This document shows, piece after piece, positions 17,883-27,197 of a stretch of 56,775 nt of DNA. The notes beneath the pieces are model-generated. The model was not told the DNA's origin. It saw only the letters and a list, made by a program, of their open reading frames with translations, and ran no database searches. The stretch covers positions 1-56,775 of the forward strand of contig JALSOH010000001.1 of NCBI GenBank assembly GCA_026986575.1. The letters run 5' to 3'. The stretch's first letter is position 1. Each line of letters opens with the position of its first letter. Position numbers and translations under genes: made by a program. The DNA is from Thermoproteota archaeon (GTDB taxonomy: Archaea > Korarchaeota > Korarchaeia > Korarchaeales > Korarchaeaceae).

Positions 17883-18889
17883 ATGAGCCCCATGAAACCT
17901 AGACCGCCGTTCGGGAAGGTAGGTGCCTTTCTCTCTGATCTGAGGAGGAGACTGTACCTCTACGTCGTCATAGACATGATAATTGGGATCATCTTGGGAA
18001 ACTGGATGGAGGTCAGCGGACAGTTACTGAGGCACCTGAGCGTAGTGGCCGTCTTCCTGATGCTCTACCCCATGATGATCAGGCTGCCATGGAGAGACTG
18101 AAAGACTCCGCTAAGAACTTCCGGCTCATCGGAGCCTCCTTAATCTATGCTTACGGCATAGGGCCTCTAGTGGCTTACCTAGTGGCCAAGCATCTCCTAC
18201 TACCTTTTCCAGAGCTTTATGCTGCTCTGATCTTGGTGGGAACGATCCCTTGCAGTAATATGATCATAGGATGGTCTGGAATAGCCGGGGCCAGCGTCGA
18301 GGATGCGTTAATCGTTGCCGTAGTGGGCCTTCTCACAATACCCTTCCTCTCTCCCCTACTCACCGGGCTCTACCTAGGATCCCCCCTGCAGGTAAATCTG
18401 GCTAAGCTGTTCCTAGCCTTACTCGGCTACATATTAATGCCGATGGCCTTGGGTTACTACACTAGGAGGACCATTATCAGGAGGAAGGGGATGCCTTACT
18501 TCAAATCACTTGGACAGATCCTGCCGGGTTTCTCAGCTCTTGGAATCGTGCTGATAGTCTTCCTAGCTTCGCTTAAATCCTCCAAGATCGTGCTGAGGGA
18601 GCCCGTTATACTGGGGTTCATAGCGGTCTCGCTCTTGCTGTTCTACCTGATACAGACGATCCTAGCGCTCATCGGCCTCAAGATCCTGAGGTTCGGATAT
18701 GAGACAGGCTTCATATTCCTGCTGGCAGCAATTGCAAGGTCACAAGCTATATCCTTAGCTGTGGCGGCCACCTTCTTCGGCGCCCTAACTACCCTAGCGA
18801 TATCGTTCAAGCCCGTTCTGCAGGTCGCCTATATATTGATGCTCATCTATCCCATGGGTGATTGGCTCAGGAGGTTCATGAAGCATTAG
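17883..18889 (+). pseudogene. ACR3/bile-acid-symporter-family carrier, split by one frame break
   Basis: Two overlapping frames together give one about 335-residue carrier. The first (17883-18101) carries helix 1 and most of helix 2, ending MLYPMMIRLPWRD; the second (from about 18089 to 18889) begins MERLKDSAKNFRLIG and carries the remaining eight helices. The joined YPMMIRLP-MERLKDSAKN mirrors the YPMM(L/I)(K/R)...KN signature of ACR3 arsenite permeases, and LVGTIPCSNMIIGWSG matches the conserved Cys region. A one-base loss around 18085-18090 would explain the split. It may be a sequence error, true decay, or (less likely) programmed shifting. Arsenite export is the family role; substrate not proven. 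Confidence 0.72.
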
Positions 18890-18920
18890 TTTTTAATGTG
18901 GAAGGATCAGGAGGGGAAAG

Positions 18921-20096
18921 ATGGAGCTATTAGTGATCTCGCCTCACTACAACACCTTCGTCAAGGGCGCTGTTGAAGCTCTAGCCCGGGAAGTAGAGTT
19001 CATTGAGGTGCTCGTCCACCACAACAAGCTGACGGACCTGCTGAGGGCCATACCCTTCGGGGGGTACTTGGACTACGCTAGGAGGTTCACTAGGGAGAAG
19101 CTTCTGAATACGGAAGGGAAGCCCGAAAACGTGAGAATACACTTCATCTCTAAGCCTTACTTCCCTCCCAGCTCGAGGAACCCTAGGGTTGGTGATATAT
19201 TTGCCAAGGAGATGCTCGAAGTCGTTAGGAAGGAGAGAATAGAGGCTAATCTGATCCACGCCCACTTCGTTTGGCCCCCTGGATACATAGGGGCCAAGTT
19301 GAAGGAGGTTCTAGGCCTCCCTCTCGTGATCACCGGGCACGGATATGATGTCTACGACCTTCCCTTCAGAAGCGAGGAGTGGAGGGAGAGGGTGAGTTGG
19401 ACCCTCTCGAGGGCAGACGCGGTGACAACGGTGAGCGGCTCCAACAAGAGGATACTAGTGGATGAGCTGGGATTGAGGGAGGGGGCGGTTCACTTGGTGC
19501 CTAACGGGGTGAGTCGGATCTTCAGACCGATCAGCAGGGAGGAGGCTAGGGAGAAGCTGGGGATCCCGGTGGAGGGTAAGGTGATCCTATCCGTGGGTAG
19601 CCTGATAGAGGTCAAGGGTCACGAATACCTGATCAGGGCCCTTAAGATCGTGAAGGAACGGGGATACAAATTCTTCGCATATCTGGTGGGTGAGGGACAC
19701 CTCAGGGGCAGGTTGGGGAAGCTCATCTCCTCCTTGGGCTTGGAGGAGGTGGCGCTGGTGGGTCCCAAGCCGCACAACGTGATCCCACTGTGGATGAACG
19801 CTGCTGACCTGTTCGTCCTCCCTAGCCTGATGGAAGGCCTGCCAACAGTGATGCTTGAGGCCCTTGCCTGCGGGACCCCCTTCTTGGGGACGAGAGTTGG
19901 GGGAATACCTGAAGTGGTGAGGGAGGGAATCGGCATCCTTGTGGAAGCAGGTCGTCCCGATCTGCTGGCGGACGCGATCGAGGAGGCGCTGGAAAGGGAG
20001 TGGGACCGAGAATCTATTGCTAGGTACGGGAGCCAGTTTTACTGGGACAGGATAGCCGCGAAGTACATCGAGATATACGAGAGGGTAATGGGTTGA
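18921..20096 (+). CDS. GT4-family glycosyltransferase
   Basis: This complete 391-residue GT-B glycosyltransferase has an N-terminal acceptor domain (LLVISPHYNTFVKG, HAHFVWPPGYIG, VITGHGYDV) and a C-terminal nucleotide-sugar domain with VPNGVSRIF, ILSVGSLIEVKGHEYLIRAL and the E-x7-E motif in PSLMEGLPTVMLEALACGTP. It probably acts at the cytoplasmic membrane face in glycan or glycolipid synthesis. A purine-rich site (AGGAGGGG) precedes ATG 18921. Donor and acceptor cannot be read from the sequence. Confidence 0.92.
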   Translation: MELLVISPHYNTFVKGAVEALAREVEFIEVLVHHNKLTDLLRAIPFGGYLDYARRFTREKLLNTEGKPENVRIHFISKPYFPPSSRNPRVGDIFAKEMLEVVRKERIEANLIHAHFVWPPGYIGAKLKEVLGLPLVITGHGYDVYDLPFRSEEWRERVSWTLSRADAVTTVSGSNKRILVDELGLREGAVHLVPNGVSRIFRPISREEAREKLGIPVEGKVILSVGSLIEVKGHEYLIRALKIVKERGYKFFAYLVGEGHLRGRLGKLISSLGLEEVALVGPKPHNVIPLWMNAADLFVLPSLMEGLPTVMLEALACGTPFLGTRVGGIPEVVREGIGILVEAGRPDLLADAIEEALEREWDRESIARYGSQFYWDRIAAKYIEIYERVMG

Positions 20097-20102
20097 CCTT
20101 CT

Positions 20103-20519
20103 CTAAGCTTCCTCGCACATCACCACATTCACACCGTGCTCCTCAAGATCTCCCCTCGTCCTTCAGTGATCCTCATCGCATGTCAGAAGTTTCGACGGCC
20201 TAACGGAGGTAGCTATGAGGAGACCCATGTCGGGATAGGTCTCTCCCCTTATCAGCGAGCCTGCCTTGAGCTGAGCAGCCAGTCTCACACCCTCCTCGTC
20301 TAGAGGATAGACGCTCATCCACTTGAGCAGGGAATCGACCCAGAGGATATCCCTATAGTCACCTCTCTCCCTGAGGCGGTAGGCTCCCATCAAAAGCTCG
20401 TAGAGTGAGAGGATCGATACCCTCACATCTCCAGCGTCCTCACTCTCCTTCCTGAGGAGATCAGCAAATTTACCCTTCCGCAGTTCAAGCAGGAAGGAGG
20501 TATCCACCAGGAGCCTCAT
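20103..20519 (-). pseudogene. PIN-domain (VapC) toxin with premature TGA near the C-terminus
   Basis: From ATG 20519 the product starts MRLLVDTSFLLELRKGK and shows PIN acidic residues: D6, E in LYELLMGA, and D and DED near the end. It stops at TGA 20163 right after LTCDEDH. In the same frame translation would continue RTRGDLEEHGVNVVMCEEA to TAG 20103-20105, which looks like the normal last helix and strand of a PIN protein. A nonsense change therefore removed about 20 residues. All catalytic positions are before the stop, so partial activity is possible. Confidence 0.65.
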
Positions 20520-20651
20520 ATTCTCGCCCTAAAATCTTTCCTAACCCTCCTCACTATGTCCTCAAGTTCAGGGGGAGGGTGGAGCCGAACAGATCTCGAT
20601 TATCTTCCTCACCCTCCTTTCAATGTCTCTCCTTATCAGTTCGTCAATCAC
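20516..20651 (-). pseudogene. putative VapB-type antitoxin remnant
   Basis: Directly upstream of the PIN gene, minus-strand frames read NVIDELIRRDIERRVRKIIE and, after a shift within a C-rich run (about 20565-20575), PPELEDIVRRVRKDFRARI ending in TGA that overlaps the toxin ATG. The charged helical composition and coupling fit a VapB C-terminus. The N-terminal DNA-binding part is missing or unrecognisable. Confidence 0.4.
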
Positions 20652-20789
20652 ATTGGAGAATCTTCAATGGAACCGACGGTGTGGAGGCGATAAACCCCTC
20701 GAATTCGTGGAAAATTGCTTGCAGATCGTCCGTGCCTCAGCGATCATCTCTGCCCTCCATCTTTAAGTTCCTTCACCGCTCATGTCCAT

Positions 20790-22412
20790 GTGCTATTCAG
20801 GGAACTGGCCGAGCTGGCGAGGAGAATAGCTTCCACATCATCGAGAAGGGAAAAGGTGGCGATAGTAGCGGAACTCATAAGGAAACTGGATCCCGAGGAG
20901 GCTTACAAGGCCCTCCTCATCTTGACCGGGCGCATTTTCCCTCCCTCTGATCCTAGGGAGTTGAATGTGTCTTGGGCTACTCTCTGGAAGGTCGTCAGCG
21001 AGCTCACGCGAAGAGGTGAGCCAAAAGGCGTGGATGTCGGTGAACTAGTGGAGTCCATGCTCAAGTCCCGAGATAAAAGGCAGACCATCCTCTTCGAGGA
21101 ACCCCTGACAATCGAAGAGGTATACAGCCTATTGGAAGCTATAGCCGAAGCTGAGGGGCCCGGATCGAAGGGAAAGAAGGAGTCAATACTCAAGACTCTA
21201 TTCTCTAGGATGGAGCCGGAGGAAGCTTGGCTTCTGGCCAACGCCATAATCGGAGAGACTAGGCTGGGTCTGAGCGAGGGTCTCCTTATCGATGCCATTG
21301 CTCACGCATATCGGCGCAGGAGGGAGGATGTTGAGAGGGCCACTATGGTGCTGGGCGATCCTTACGAGATCGTGAGGAGGGGAGGGAGGCTGGAGTTCAA
21401 ACCCGTGGTCTTCCGCCCGTTGAGGCCCATGCTGGCCCAGAGGGCTGAGGGCGTGAGGGCTGCGATAACCGAACTAGGGAAATGCGCGCTGGAGTACAAG
21501 CTGGACGGGATCAGGGTTCAAGTCCACGTGAAGGGCGAGGAGGTGAGACTCTTCAGCAGGAGGCTAAGCGATGTAACGAGAAGCGTGCCCGATGTGGTGG
21601 AATCGGTAAGATCAGGAGTTAGGGCCGAGGAAGCTATCTTGGAGGGAGAGATAATAGCGGAGAGGGATGGAAGGCCCCTTCCTTTCCAGATGCTCATCAG
21701 AAGGTTCAGGAGGACGAATTTCGACCCCAAACTGTTAGAAGAAATACCGCTAAGGCTCTATCTGTTCGATCTCCTCCTCCTTAACGGCGAAAGCTACTTG
21801 GAGAGGCCCTACGTGGAGAGAAGGGCCAAGCTGGAGCAGGTGGTAAGTGAGCCCCTCAGACTGGTCCAGTCGATAGTGACGTCAAACCCAAGGGAGGGGG
21901 AGAGGTTCATGAAGGAAGCCTTGGAGAGGGGGCATGAGGGGATCATGGCTAAGAGGCTGGACTCCCCTTACGTGCCAGGGGTGAGAGGGAGATTCTGGCT
22001 CAAAGTCAAAGAGGTGCACACGCTCGATCTGGTCGTAGTGGCGGCGGAGAGGGGATACGGGAGGAGACATCGCTGGTACAGCGACTACTACCTTGCTGTG
22101 AGGGATCCTGAAACGGGCGAGTTCTTGGTGGTGGGAAAGACATTCAAGGGACTTACTGACGAGGAGTTCGAGTGGATGACCCGCAGGCTGGAGGAGCTGG
22201 CTGTGGAGAGGGAGGGTAAGCTGATCAGGGTAAGGCCGGAGATAGTCGTCGAGGTAGCCTTTAACGAGCTCCAGAGGAGTTCAAAGTACAGGAGCGGATT
22301 CGCGCTAAGATTTGCGAGGATATTGAGGATAAGGGATGACAAGGCGCCGGACGAGGTGGACACCTTGGATAAGGTGAGGGAACTTTACGAGAAGCAGGGG
22401 AGAAAACTGTAA
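20790..22412 (+). CDS. lig: ATP-dependent DNA ligase
   Basis: The product has about 540 residues from GTG 20790, chosen because FRELAELARRIASTSSRREK is the normal N-terminus of archaeal/eukaryal ligase I and a TTTAAG box lies about 26 bases upstream; an in-frame codon at 20715 gives an unlikely extension. The enzyme seals nicks in replication and repair. The adenylated lysine is Lys237 in EYKLDGIRVQ (motif I); motifs III (ILEGEII), IV (GHEGIMAKRLDSPY), V (GRFWLKVKEV) and VI (FNELQRSSKYRSGFALRFAR) are all present. The N-terminal DNA-binding domain is full length. Confidence 0.96.
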   Translation: MLFRELAELARRIASTSSRREKVAIVAELIRKLDPEEAYKALLILTGRIFPPSDPRELNVSWATLWKVVSELTRRGEPKGVDVGELVESMLKSRDKRQTILFEEPLTIEEVYSLLEAIAEAEGPGSKGKKESILKTLFSRMEPEEAWLLANAIIGETRLGLSEGLLIDAIAHAYRRRREDVERATMVLGDPYEIVRRGGRLEFKPVVFRPLRPMLAQRAEGVRAAITELGKCALEYKLDGIRVQVHVKGEEVRLFSRRLSDVTRSVPDVVESVRSGVRAEEAILEGEIIAERDGRPLPFQMLIRRFRRTNFDPKLLEEIPLRLYLFDLLLLNGESYLERPYVERRAKLEQVVSEPLRLVQSIVTSNPREGERFMKEALERGHEGIMAKRLDSPYVPGVRGRFWLKVKEVHTLDLVVVAAERGYGRRHRWYSDYYLAVRDPETGEFLVVGKTFKGLTDEEFEWMTRRLEELAVEREGKLIRVRPEIVVEVAFNELQRSSKYRSGFALRFARILRIRDDKAPDEVDTLDKVRELYEKQGRKL

Positions 22413-22436
22413 ATTTGTGATCAGTTCCCCTACCCT

Positions 22437-22772
22437 ATGAATCCCAGAGGATTCCTGAAGGATCTATCCCTCCTCTTGGGAATAGGTTACTTGGTTCAAG
22501 ATGTATTACTCATTCTGGTGTTCGGAGGGGCTCCTTGGTGGCTACTCGCCGAGAACATACTTCTCGGTTTAGCCTACCTTGTCTGGGGATACTTTAGGCT
22601 GGGGAGGTACCCTGAGATTCCCTTGGTCTGGGTAGCTGGCTGGAATGCCGCTAGAGTGATAGATGCAGCGTTGGATCTCTCTAGACCCATGTACTTCACG
22701 ATATCTCATGCCCTACTTGTGATCCTAGCTGTAATAGTTGGGATCTTGGCTTGGTACTCGCTGAGGGGTTGA
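22437..22772 (+). CDS. four-helix membrane protein of unknown function
   Basis: This 111-residue protein has four predicted helices (LLLGIGYLVQDVLLILVF, WWLLAENILLGLAYLVWGY, VWVAGWNAARVIDAALDL, SHALLVILAVIVGILAWYSL). A TAAATTT box sits about 25 bases before ATG 22437. It follows DNA ligase by 24 bases but probably has its own promoter. Function not recognised. Confidence 0.65.
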   Translation: MNPRGFLKDLSLLLGIGYLVQDVLLILVFGGAPWWLLAENILLGLAYLVWGYFRLGRYPEIPLVWVAGWNAARVIDAALDLSRPMYFTISHALLVILAVIVGILAWYSLRG

Positions 22773-22888
22773 TTGGAGTGCCCCCAGCATTCTACCCAAT
22801 ATTGATGCGGAAATCACATCATCCAACACTGACCACCTCACTAATCGGGGGCGATTTTCCCGAGAAGACGATGTGGACAGCTCCAATC

Positions 22889-23830
22889 TCATTCAACGAG
22901 GTCTTCCCCACTATACCTATAATAATAGGAGAATTCTTGGAGGTGTTCGCTGTACCACTCTATGGTTCTCCTCAGACCGCTTTCCAAGTCGACTTTAGGC
23001 TCGTACCCTATCAAGTACTTCATTCTCCCATTTGCCCTTACGTCGAGAGGATCGAGTGGTTCGCCCCTTCTCATGGGTAAATGGACTATCTGAGATGAAC
23101 TTCCCGTCAGCTCAATGATCCTCCTAGCTATATCGAGTACCCTTACCGATTGAGCGCTACCTATCTCGACCACTTCATCCGGCTCAGCTACGTACGACCT
23201 TACGATAGCCTGAACCACATCATCGATGTATATAGGATCCATGGTCTGCTCTCCCGTTCCGAAGATTTCAACTGGTTCGTTTCTGAGAGAGGCTATTATG
23301 AAGTAGGAAATCGCCTTCCTGTACTCATTGAGATACTCACCAGGCCCATAAACGTTGAAGGGCCTTGTTATGATGGTCTTCAACCCATAGACCTCTTTAT
23401 ACATGTTCAAATACCTCTCAGCATTTTCCTTTGTAATAGTGTATACGTTATTCCTCCATACATTAGGTTTAGATGTGAATAATATCTTTTCCAAATCACA
23501 CCTCCTCATCCCCTCTAAGATCCGAAGCAATCCAACTACATTGACCATTTCCGCTTCTACTACCCTATGAAATAGCTCCGTGGTTCCGAGGAGCCCAGCT
23601 AGATGAAAAACACCCCCCACCTCCTCACGCCTGAACAGATCCTCGAAATCGTAGCTCAAAATATCTTCCCTGATGAACCTAATACCGGGATCCCCGAAGT
23701 CGAGGGGCCTCTTATCCATGGCAATGACCTCGAAGCCCTCTCCAACTAACGATTTTACTAGGTGTCTACCGATGAACCCAGCCGCTCCAGTGACCAGTAC
23801 ACATTCTTTGTACCTTGATGATGGGATAAT
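22889..23830 (-). CDS. NAD-dependent epimerase/dehydratase (extended SDR, nucleotide-sugar type)
   Basis: The protein is an extended SDR: the glycine loop VTGAAGFIGRHL (about 23800-23765), the acidic NAD ribose contact VIAMDKRP, the catalytic region with NVYTITKENAERYL (Y-x3-K variant) and FNVYGPGEY, then GEQTMDPIYIDDVVQAIV. The first in-frame ATG (23719) lies after the glycine loop, so the real start must be upstream; only non-standard codons (ATT 23830, ATC 23827, ATA 23842) are available behind a TTAATAAATT box at about 23860. Start uncertain. It is divergent from a glycosyltransferase, and both probably serve glycan synthesis. Confidence 0.82.
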   Translation of the reverse strand: MIPSSRYKECVLVTGAAGFIGRHLVKSLVGEGFEVIAMDKRPLDFGDPGIRFIREDILSYDFEDLFRREEVGGVFHLAGLLGTTELFHRVVEAEMVNVVGLLRILEGMRRCDLEKILFTSKPNVWRNNVYTITKENAERYLNMYKEVYGLKTIITRPFNVYGPGEYLNEYRKAISYFIIASLRNEPVEIFGTGEQTMDPIYIDDVVQAIVRSYVAEPDEVVEIGSAQSVRVLDIARRIIELTGSSSQIVHLPMRRGEPLDPLDVRANGRMKYLIGYEPKVDLESGLRRTIEWYSEHLQEFSYYYRYSGEDLVE

Positions 23831-23898
23831 CTCTCCCTCTATGCCTGTTTGAGATGGGAATTTATTAAGTAGGATAGTAACATCTCTGCAGAGTGACT

Positions 23899-25057
23899 GT
23901 GAAGATACTCATTGTTAACAACGGGATGATATATCCGCACACCATTGGAGGAGCTGAGATATTCGCCCACTCTATCTAATCACTTGGTCAGACGAGGATA
24001 TGATGTCACCTTGCTCGGATACAGCAAATCACATCAAGACCTAGATGCTGGCTCACTCAGGAGGGAATACGCTCTAGCGACATCTCCCTCATTAGGGAGG
24101 TTCATCGACAGGTTAGCCCTGCCTCTTCACGTGAGTAACCTAATAAGGAATTTGAGCTCTAAGGACTGCTCAATAGTACTCTCCATAATGCTGCACTCCT
24201 CCCTTCTCGGATACATGTTGGCTAGGAGACTTCGGCCTAAATGCCACATAGTCAGCTTCTCAGGGGGAGATGCTGCTATATCATCAATGACAGGAATTTG
24301 GCTGGAGAACATGAGAATGGATTACTATCTCTATTCAAAACTCGCAATAACCCTGAACAATCCGACTTCTGTGTTTATCGCTACTACTAAGCTCATGAAG
24401 AGACAGATGATTAAAGCCGGAGTAAAGAGAGGTAGAATAGTCGTGATACCGAGGTTTGTGGAAGAGAGGTTTTTCCGTGTGGATCCAACCGAGAGCGTAT
24501 TGGAAGGAAACGATATCGTTTACGTGGGGAGATTCTCTGAGGAGAAAGGTATCAAAATTCTTCTAAAAGCGTTCGAGATAGTCGCTAGAAAACTCCCCGA
24601 TGCCAAGTTGAGGCTGATTGGAGAAGGACCTCTTTTGGGCTTCATATTGAGATACGTCCGTGATAAAGGGATTCAAGAAAAAGTGGAGATAACTGGTAAA
24701 GTGCCATACGAGGCTGTCCACACGTACCTCACGAACTCAACGTTATTCGTCCTCCCCTCTCTTAACGAGGGCCTTCCAAACGCGTTAATCCAAGCTATGG
24801 CAGCTGGTCTACCGATCGTCGCATCTAAGGTCGGCAGCATACCCGAGGCCGTTAGGAACGGCATAGATGGCTTATTAGTGAAACCGGGATCACCAAACGA
24901 GCTAGCAGAAAGTATAGCTAGAATCCTAAAAGATAGGGAGTTGGCTTTAAAATTAGCTAGAAATGCAAAATCCTCCGCAGAACGTTACAGAGCAGACTAT
25001 ATTATTGAAAAATACACCAGATTATTCGAGGCGTGTTCGGAGGTTTCCAATAAATAG
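23899..25057 (+). pseudogene. GT4-family glycosyltransferase with frame break near the N-terminus
   Basis: GTG 23899 opens the expected N-terminus (KILIVNNGMIYPHTIGGAEI) but meets TAA at 23978. The frame open from 23945 to 25057 then carries SNHLVRRGYDVTLLGYSKS and the rest of the enzyme, including IVYVGRFSEEKGIKILLKAF and the donor motif LNEGLPNALIQAMAAGLP. The join falls in CACTCTATCTAATCAC (about 23967-23982), where dropping one base restores the whole gene. The 370-residue downstream frame alone would lack the first acceptor-binding strand. It may be a sequence error or a recent mutation. Confidence 0.75.
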
Positions 25058-25335
25058 TGAACTAAATCATGGTATCTCTCTAAAAGCTTGGGAAGTTAAT
25101 GGGGTTAATGTATCAATTCCTAGCCTGACAAATTGGCCACATTCAAGAATTAAGGCAAGTAAAATCAGTATCAAAGCCATTATCTACCATACGGTATGAA
25201 TAATCGCCTTTAACGATCCATTTGACCCCCACTACGCTGCAAAAGGAGATTATGAATTGGTGTTATTTACGGAGTGAGTAACGTATTGATCAGGTGGGCG
25301 GAACTTAAGAATCCCCTTCATCACCTAGTCCGCAC
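25058..25335. other. intergenic region, no gene seen
   Basis: About 280 bases of A/T-richer DNA between the glycosyltransferase and thyX promoter. Only short frames of poor composition are present. A TTTATTTT box at 25338-25345 belongs to thyX. Confidence 0.5.
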
Positions 25336-25367
25336 AGCTTTATTTTCCCCTTATCCAAAGCCATGAG

Positions 25368-26246
25368 ATGAGGGTATTGAGAATCGAGATAGTGGGAGGA
25401 GAGGGCCTCATCTACTTGGCAACGAGGATCTCTAGGAAGGTGGGAGGCCCTGAAGAGATAGCTGAGGAGCTGAAGGACGAAAGAAGGGTGAGGAGGCTCC
25501 TTACCAACATAGTAAGGGCGGGACACCTATCCGTCTTGGAGCACTCCTTGGTGAGGATGTGGATAGATGCTAAATGGGACGAGATGACGAGACTGCTTTT
25601 CCACTATAAGTATGTCGAGGCCAGCAACCGGGATGACGGAATACTCCTGTCCCTGAATCCTCGAACAGCGCTGGAAATGCTGGAGGATCCACGCACCTCT
25701 TCCATAGCTAGGGAGGCCCTGAAGACCACCCCGATAGTAGCAGAGGCAGCTGGCATACACGTGGATATGAAACCCCTCTTAGATGTGGAGATGAAGAGAG
25801 TTAGCGAGGATCCCCCGGTCTACGCCTTCAACAGCTCCGGCCACGAGGACCCCAAGCATGGATTTTACTCATTCTGGACGGAGATGTCCCGCGTCGCCTC
25901 GCACCAGTTCGTGAGACATCGCAGGCTGAGCTTCACCCAGCGTTCAGGAAGGTACACCAAGCCTGACGGGTTCGTGTTCCCCAGAACCGTCGACGAGGAG
26001 GCCTTGGAGGTGATGAGGAGACACGCGCAGCTCAGCTACGAGGTCTATTTGAGGCTCCTAGAAATGGGCGTAAAGAGGGAGGATGCCAGATACGTGCTCC
26101 CCGCAGCTTTAAAAACTGCTCTATTCGTCAGCGGGAGACAGTCAGACTGGCATCACTTCCTGGAGTTGAGGACCGATGTCCACGCGCAGGATGAGATAAG
26201 GAGGTTCGCCCTTGTGGTGGCCGATGTTATGGGGTGGGAGCGCTGA
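25368..26246 (+). CDS. thyX: flavin-dependent thymidylate synthase ThyX
   Basis: This 292-residue protein methylates dUMP to dTMP using methylene-tetrahydrofolate, NADPH and FAD. The signature RHRxxS region is clear in FVRHRRLSFTQRSGRYT, and the C-terminal QSDWHHFLELRTDVHAQDEI matches FAD/dUMP-binding residues of the family. The first part (LATRISRKVGG, GHLSVLEHSLVRMWI) is also typical. ATG 25368 follows a TTTATTTT box by about 25 bases. It marks the left border of the toxin-antitoxin island. Confidence 0.96.
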   Translation: MRVLRIEIVGGEGLIYLATRISRKVGGPEEIAEELKDERRVRRLLTNIVRAGHLSVLEHSLVRMWIDAKWDEMTRLLFHYKYVEASNRDDGILLSLNPRTALEMLEDPRTSSIAREALKTTPIVAEAAGIHVDMKPLLDVEMKRVSEDPPVYAFNSSGHEDPKHGFYSFWTEMSRVASHQFVRHRRLSFTQRSGRYTKPDGFVFPRTVDEEALEVMRRHAQLSYEVYLRLLEMGVKREDARYVLPAALKTALFVSGRQSDWHHFLELRTDVHAQDEIRRFALVVADVMGWER

Positions 26247-26325
26247 AGCTGGAACACTGAGATTCTCATTGCAAGGACTTGAGTCCCTCCCCAAAAATTA
26301 GTGACCTTATCTAGTGTCGTGCGAT

Positions 26326-26742
26326 TTAATCGGATTCCGACTCTTCAACGGGATCTATCCTCTCCAGCCCTGGGATGCTATCGTAGGCCCTGTCAAAGGA
26401 TATGATCTTGCCATCCAGATAGAGGGCTGTAGCTGCGTAGTGGGAATCGAAGAAAGAGAGCCCGAATTCCTGCCTGAGTTTTACACTGGTTATGACGGTT
26501 TCAGGCGTAAGCGGGATGAAACTTACGTTTGGCAGCGAGAGGAGAGCAGACATCACTTGGAGGAGTCTGTCCTCCAACTTCTGGGATTTGTATATGAGCT
26601 CTATCTCTATGAGGGTAACTCCGGAGATATCCAGTTTCAACCTGCCTTCCTTCAGTTTATTGAAGATCTTCTCTGCGATATGATGTTTCTCGTCGTTCTC
26701 GTTCATGTAGGCGAAGATCACATCGTTCTCTATGAGAACCAC
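26326..26742 (-). CDS. VapC-type PIN-domain toxin (intact copy)
   Basis: This 138-residue PIN protein starts at GTG 26742, one base inside the stop of the AbrB gene, so the two are translationally coupled. The acidic site residues lie in LIENDVIFAYMNEND (E/D at the usual VDTN position), ISGVTLIEIELIY, and FFDSHYAATAL near the end. PIN toxins are Mg-dependent RNases. A truncated near-copy lies at 34421-34801. Confidence 0.85.
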   Translation of the reverse strand: MVLIENDVIFAYMNENDEKHHIAEKIFNKLKEGRLKLDISGVTLIEIELIYKSQKLEDRLLQVMSALLSLPNVSFIPLTPETVITSVKLRQEFGLSFFDSHYAATALYLDGKIISFDRAYDSIPGLERIDPVEESESD

Positions 26743-26972
26743 TATGCTTCAGCCTCCCTCTCCGCTAAGGTCTCAGCCTCCTTCCTCAGCTCCTTGAAGG
26801 ACTTTTTAGTGTTGAAAGATCCCTTGAGTACTTTGAAAGGATCCTCTGGAATGGGCACTATCTCTATTCTATCGCCTAGGCTGATTAAAAGCACCTTTCT
26901 TCCTCTGAGGATCCTCCTCATCCTCTTCGGAATGGTGATCCTGCCCTTCTCATCGAGTTCCACTATACTCAT
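26742..26972 (-). CDS. AbrB/SpoVT-type antitoxin
   Basis: About 76 residues from ATG 26972. The N-terminal swapped-hairpin DNA-binding fold is clear (SIVELDEKGRITIPKRMRRI, VLLISLGDRIEIVPI), followed by a helical toxin-binding tail (FKELRKEAETLAEREAEA). It should bind its own promoter and neutralise the PIN protein whose start it overlaps. A near-copy lies at 34782-35030. Confidence 0.85.
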   Translation of the reverse strand: MSIVELDEKGRITIPKRMRRILRGRKVLLISLGDRIEIVPIPEDPFKVLKGSFNTKKSFKELRKEAETLAEREAEA

Positions 26973-27197
26973 AATATGGCAGTAAAGTGGGAGCATAAAA
27001 ATATAGATTTGGATGGGTGGGGTCTAATCCTGTTAGTAAGAATATGGATCCCACTTTACTTTGAGCTTCATAGGGGGATCGACGCTGAGCGCCGTGGGTA
27101 GGCGGAAAGGTACGTATGGAGTAAATGCCCAGCTGGTAGAGGGTCGCTGTTCGTTGCTATACTGTCGAGCGTTCTGCCTCCACGATTAAACTGGGGA

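Noticed and set aside
18085-18101. Programmed frameshift in the ACR3-type gene
   Set aside because: No slippery heptamer or downstream stem is evident; other nearby genes have similar one-base breaks, so error or decay is simpler.
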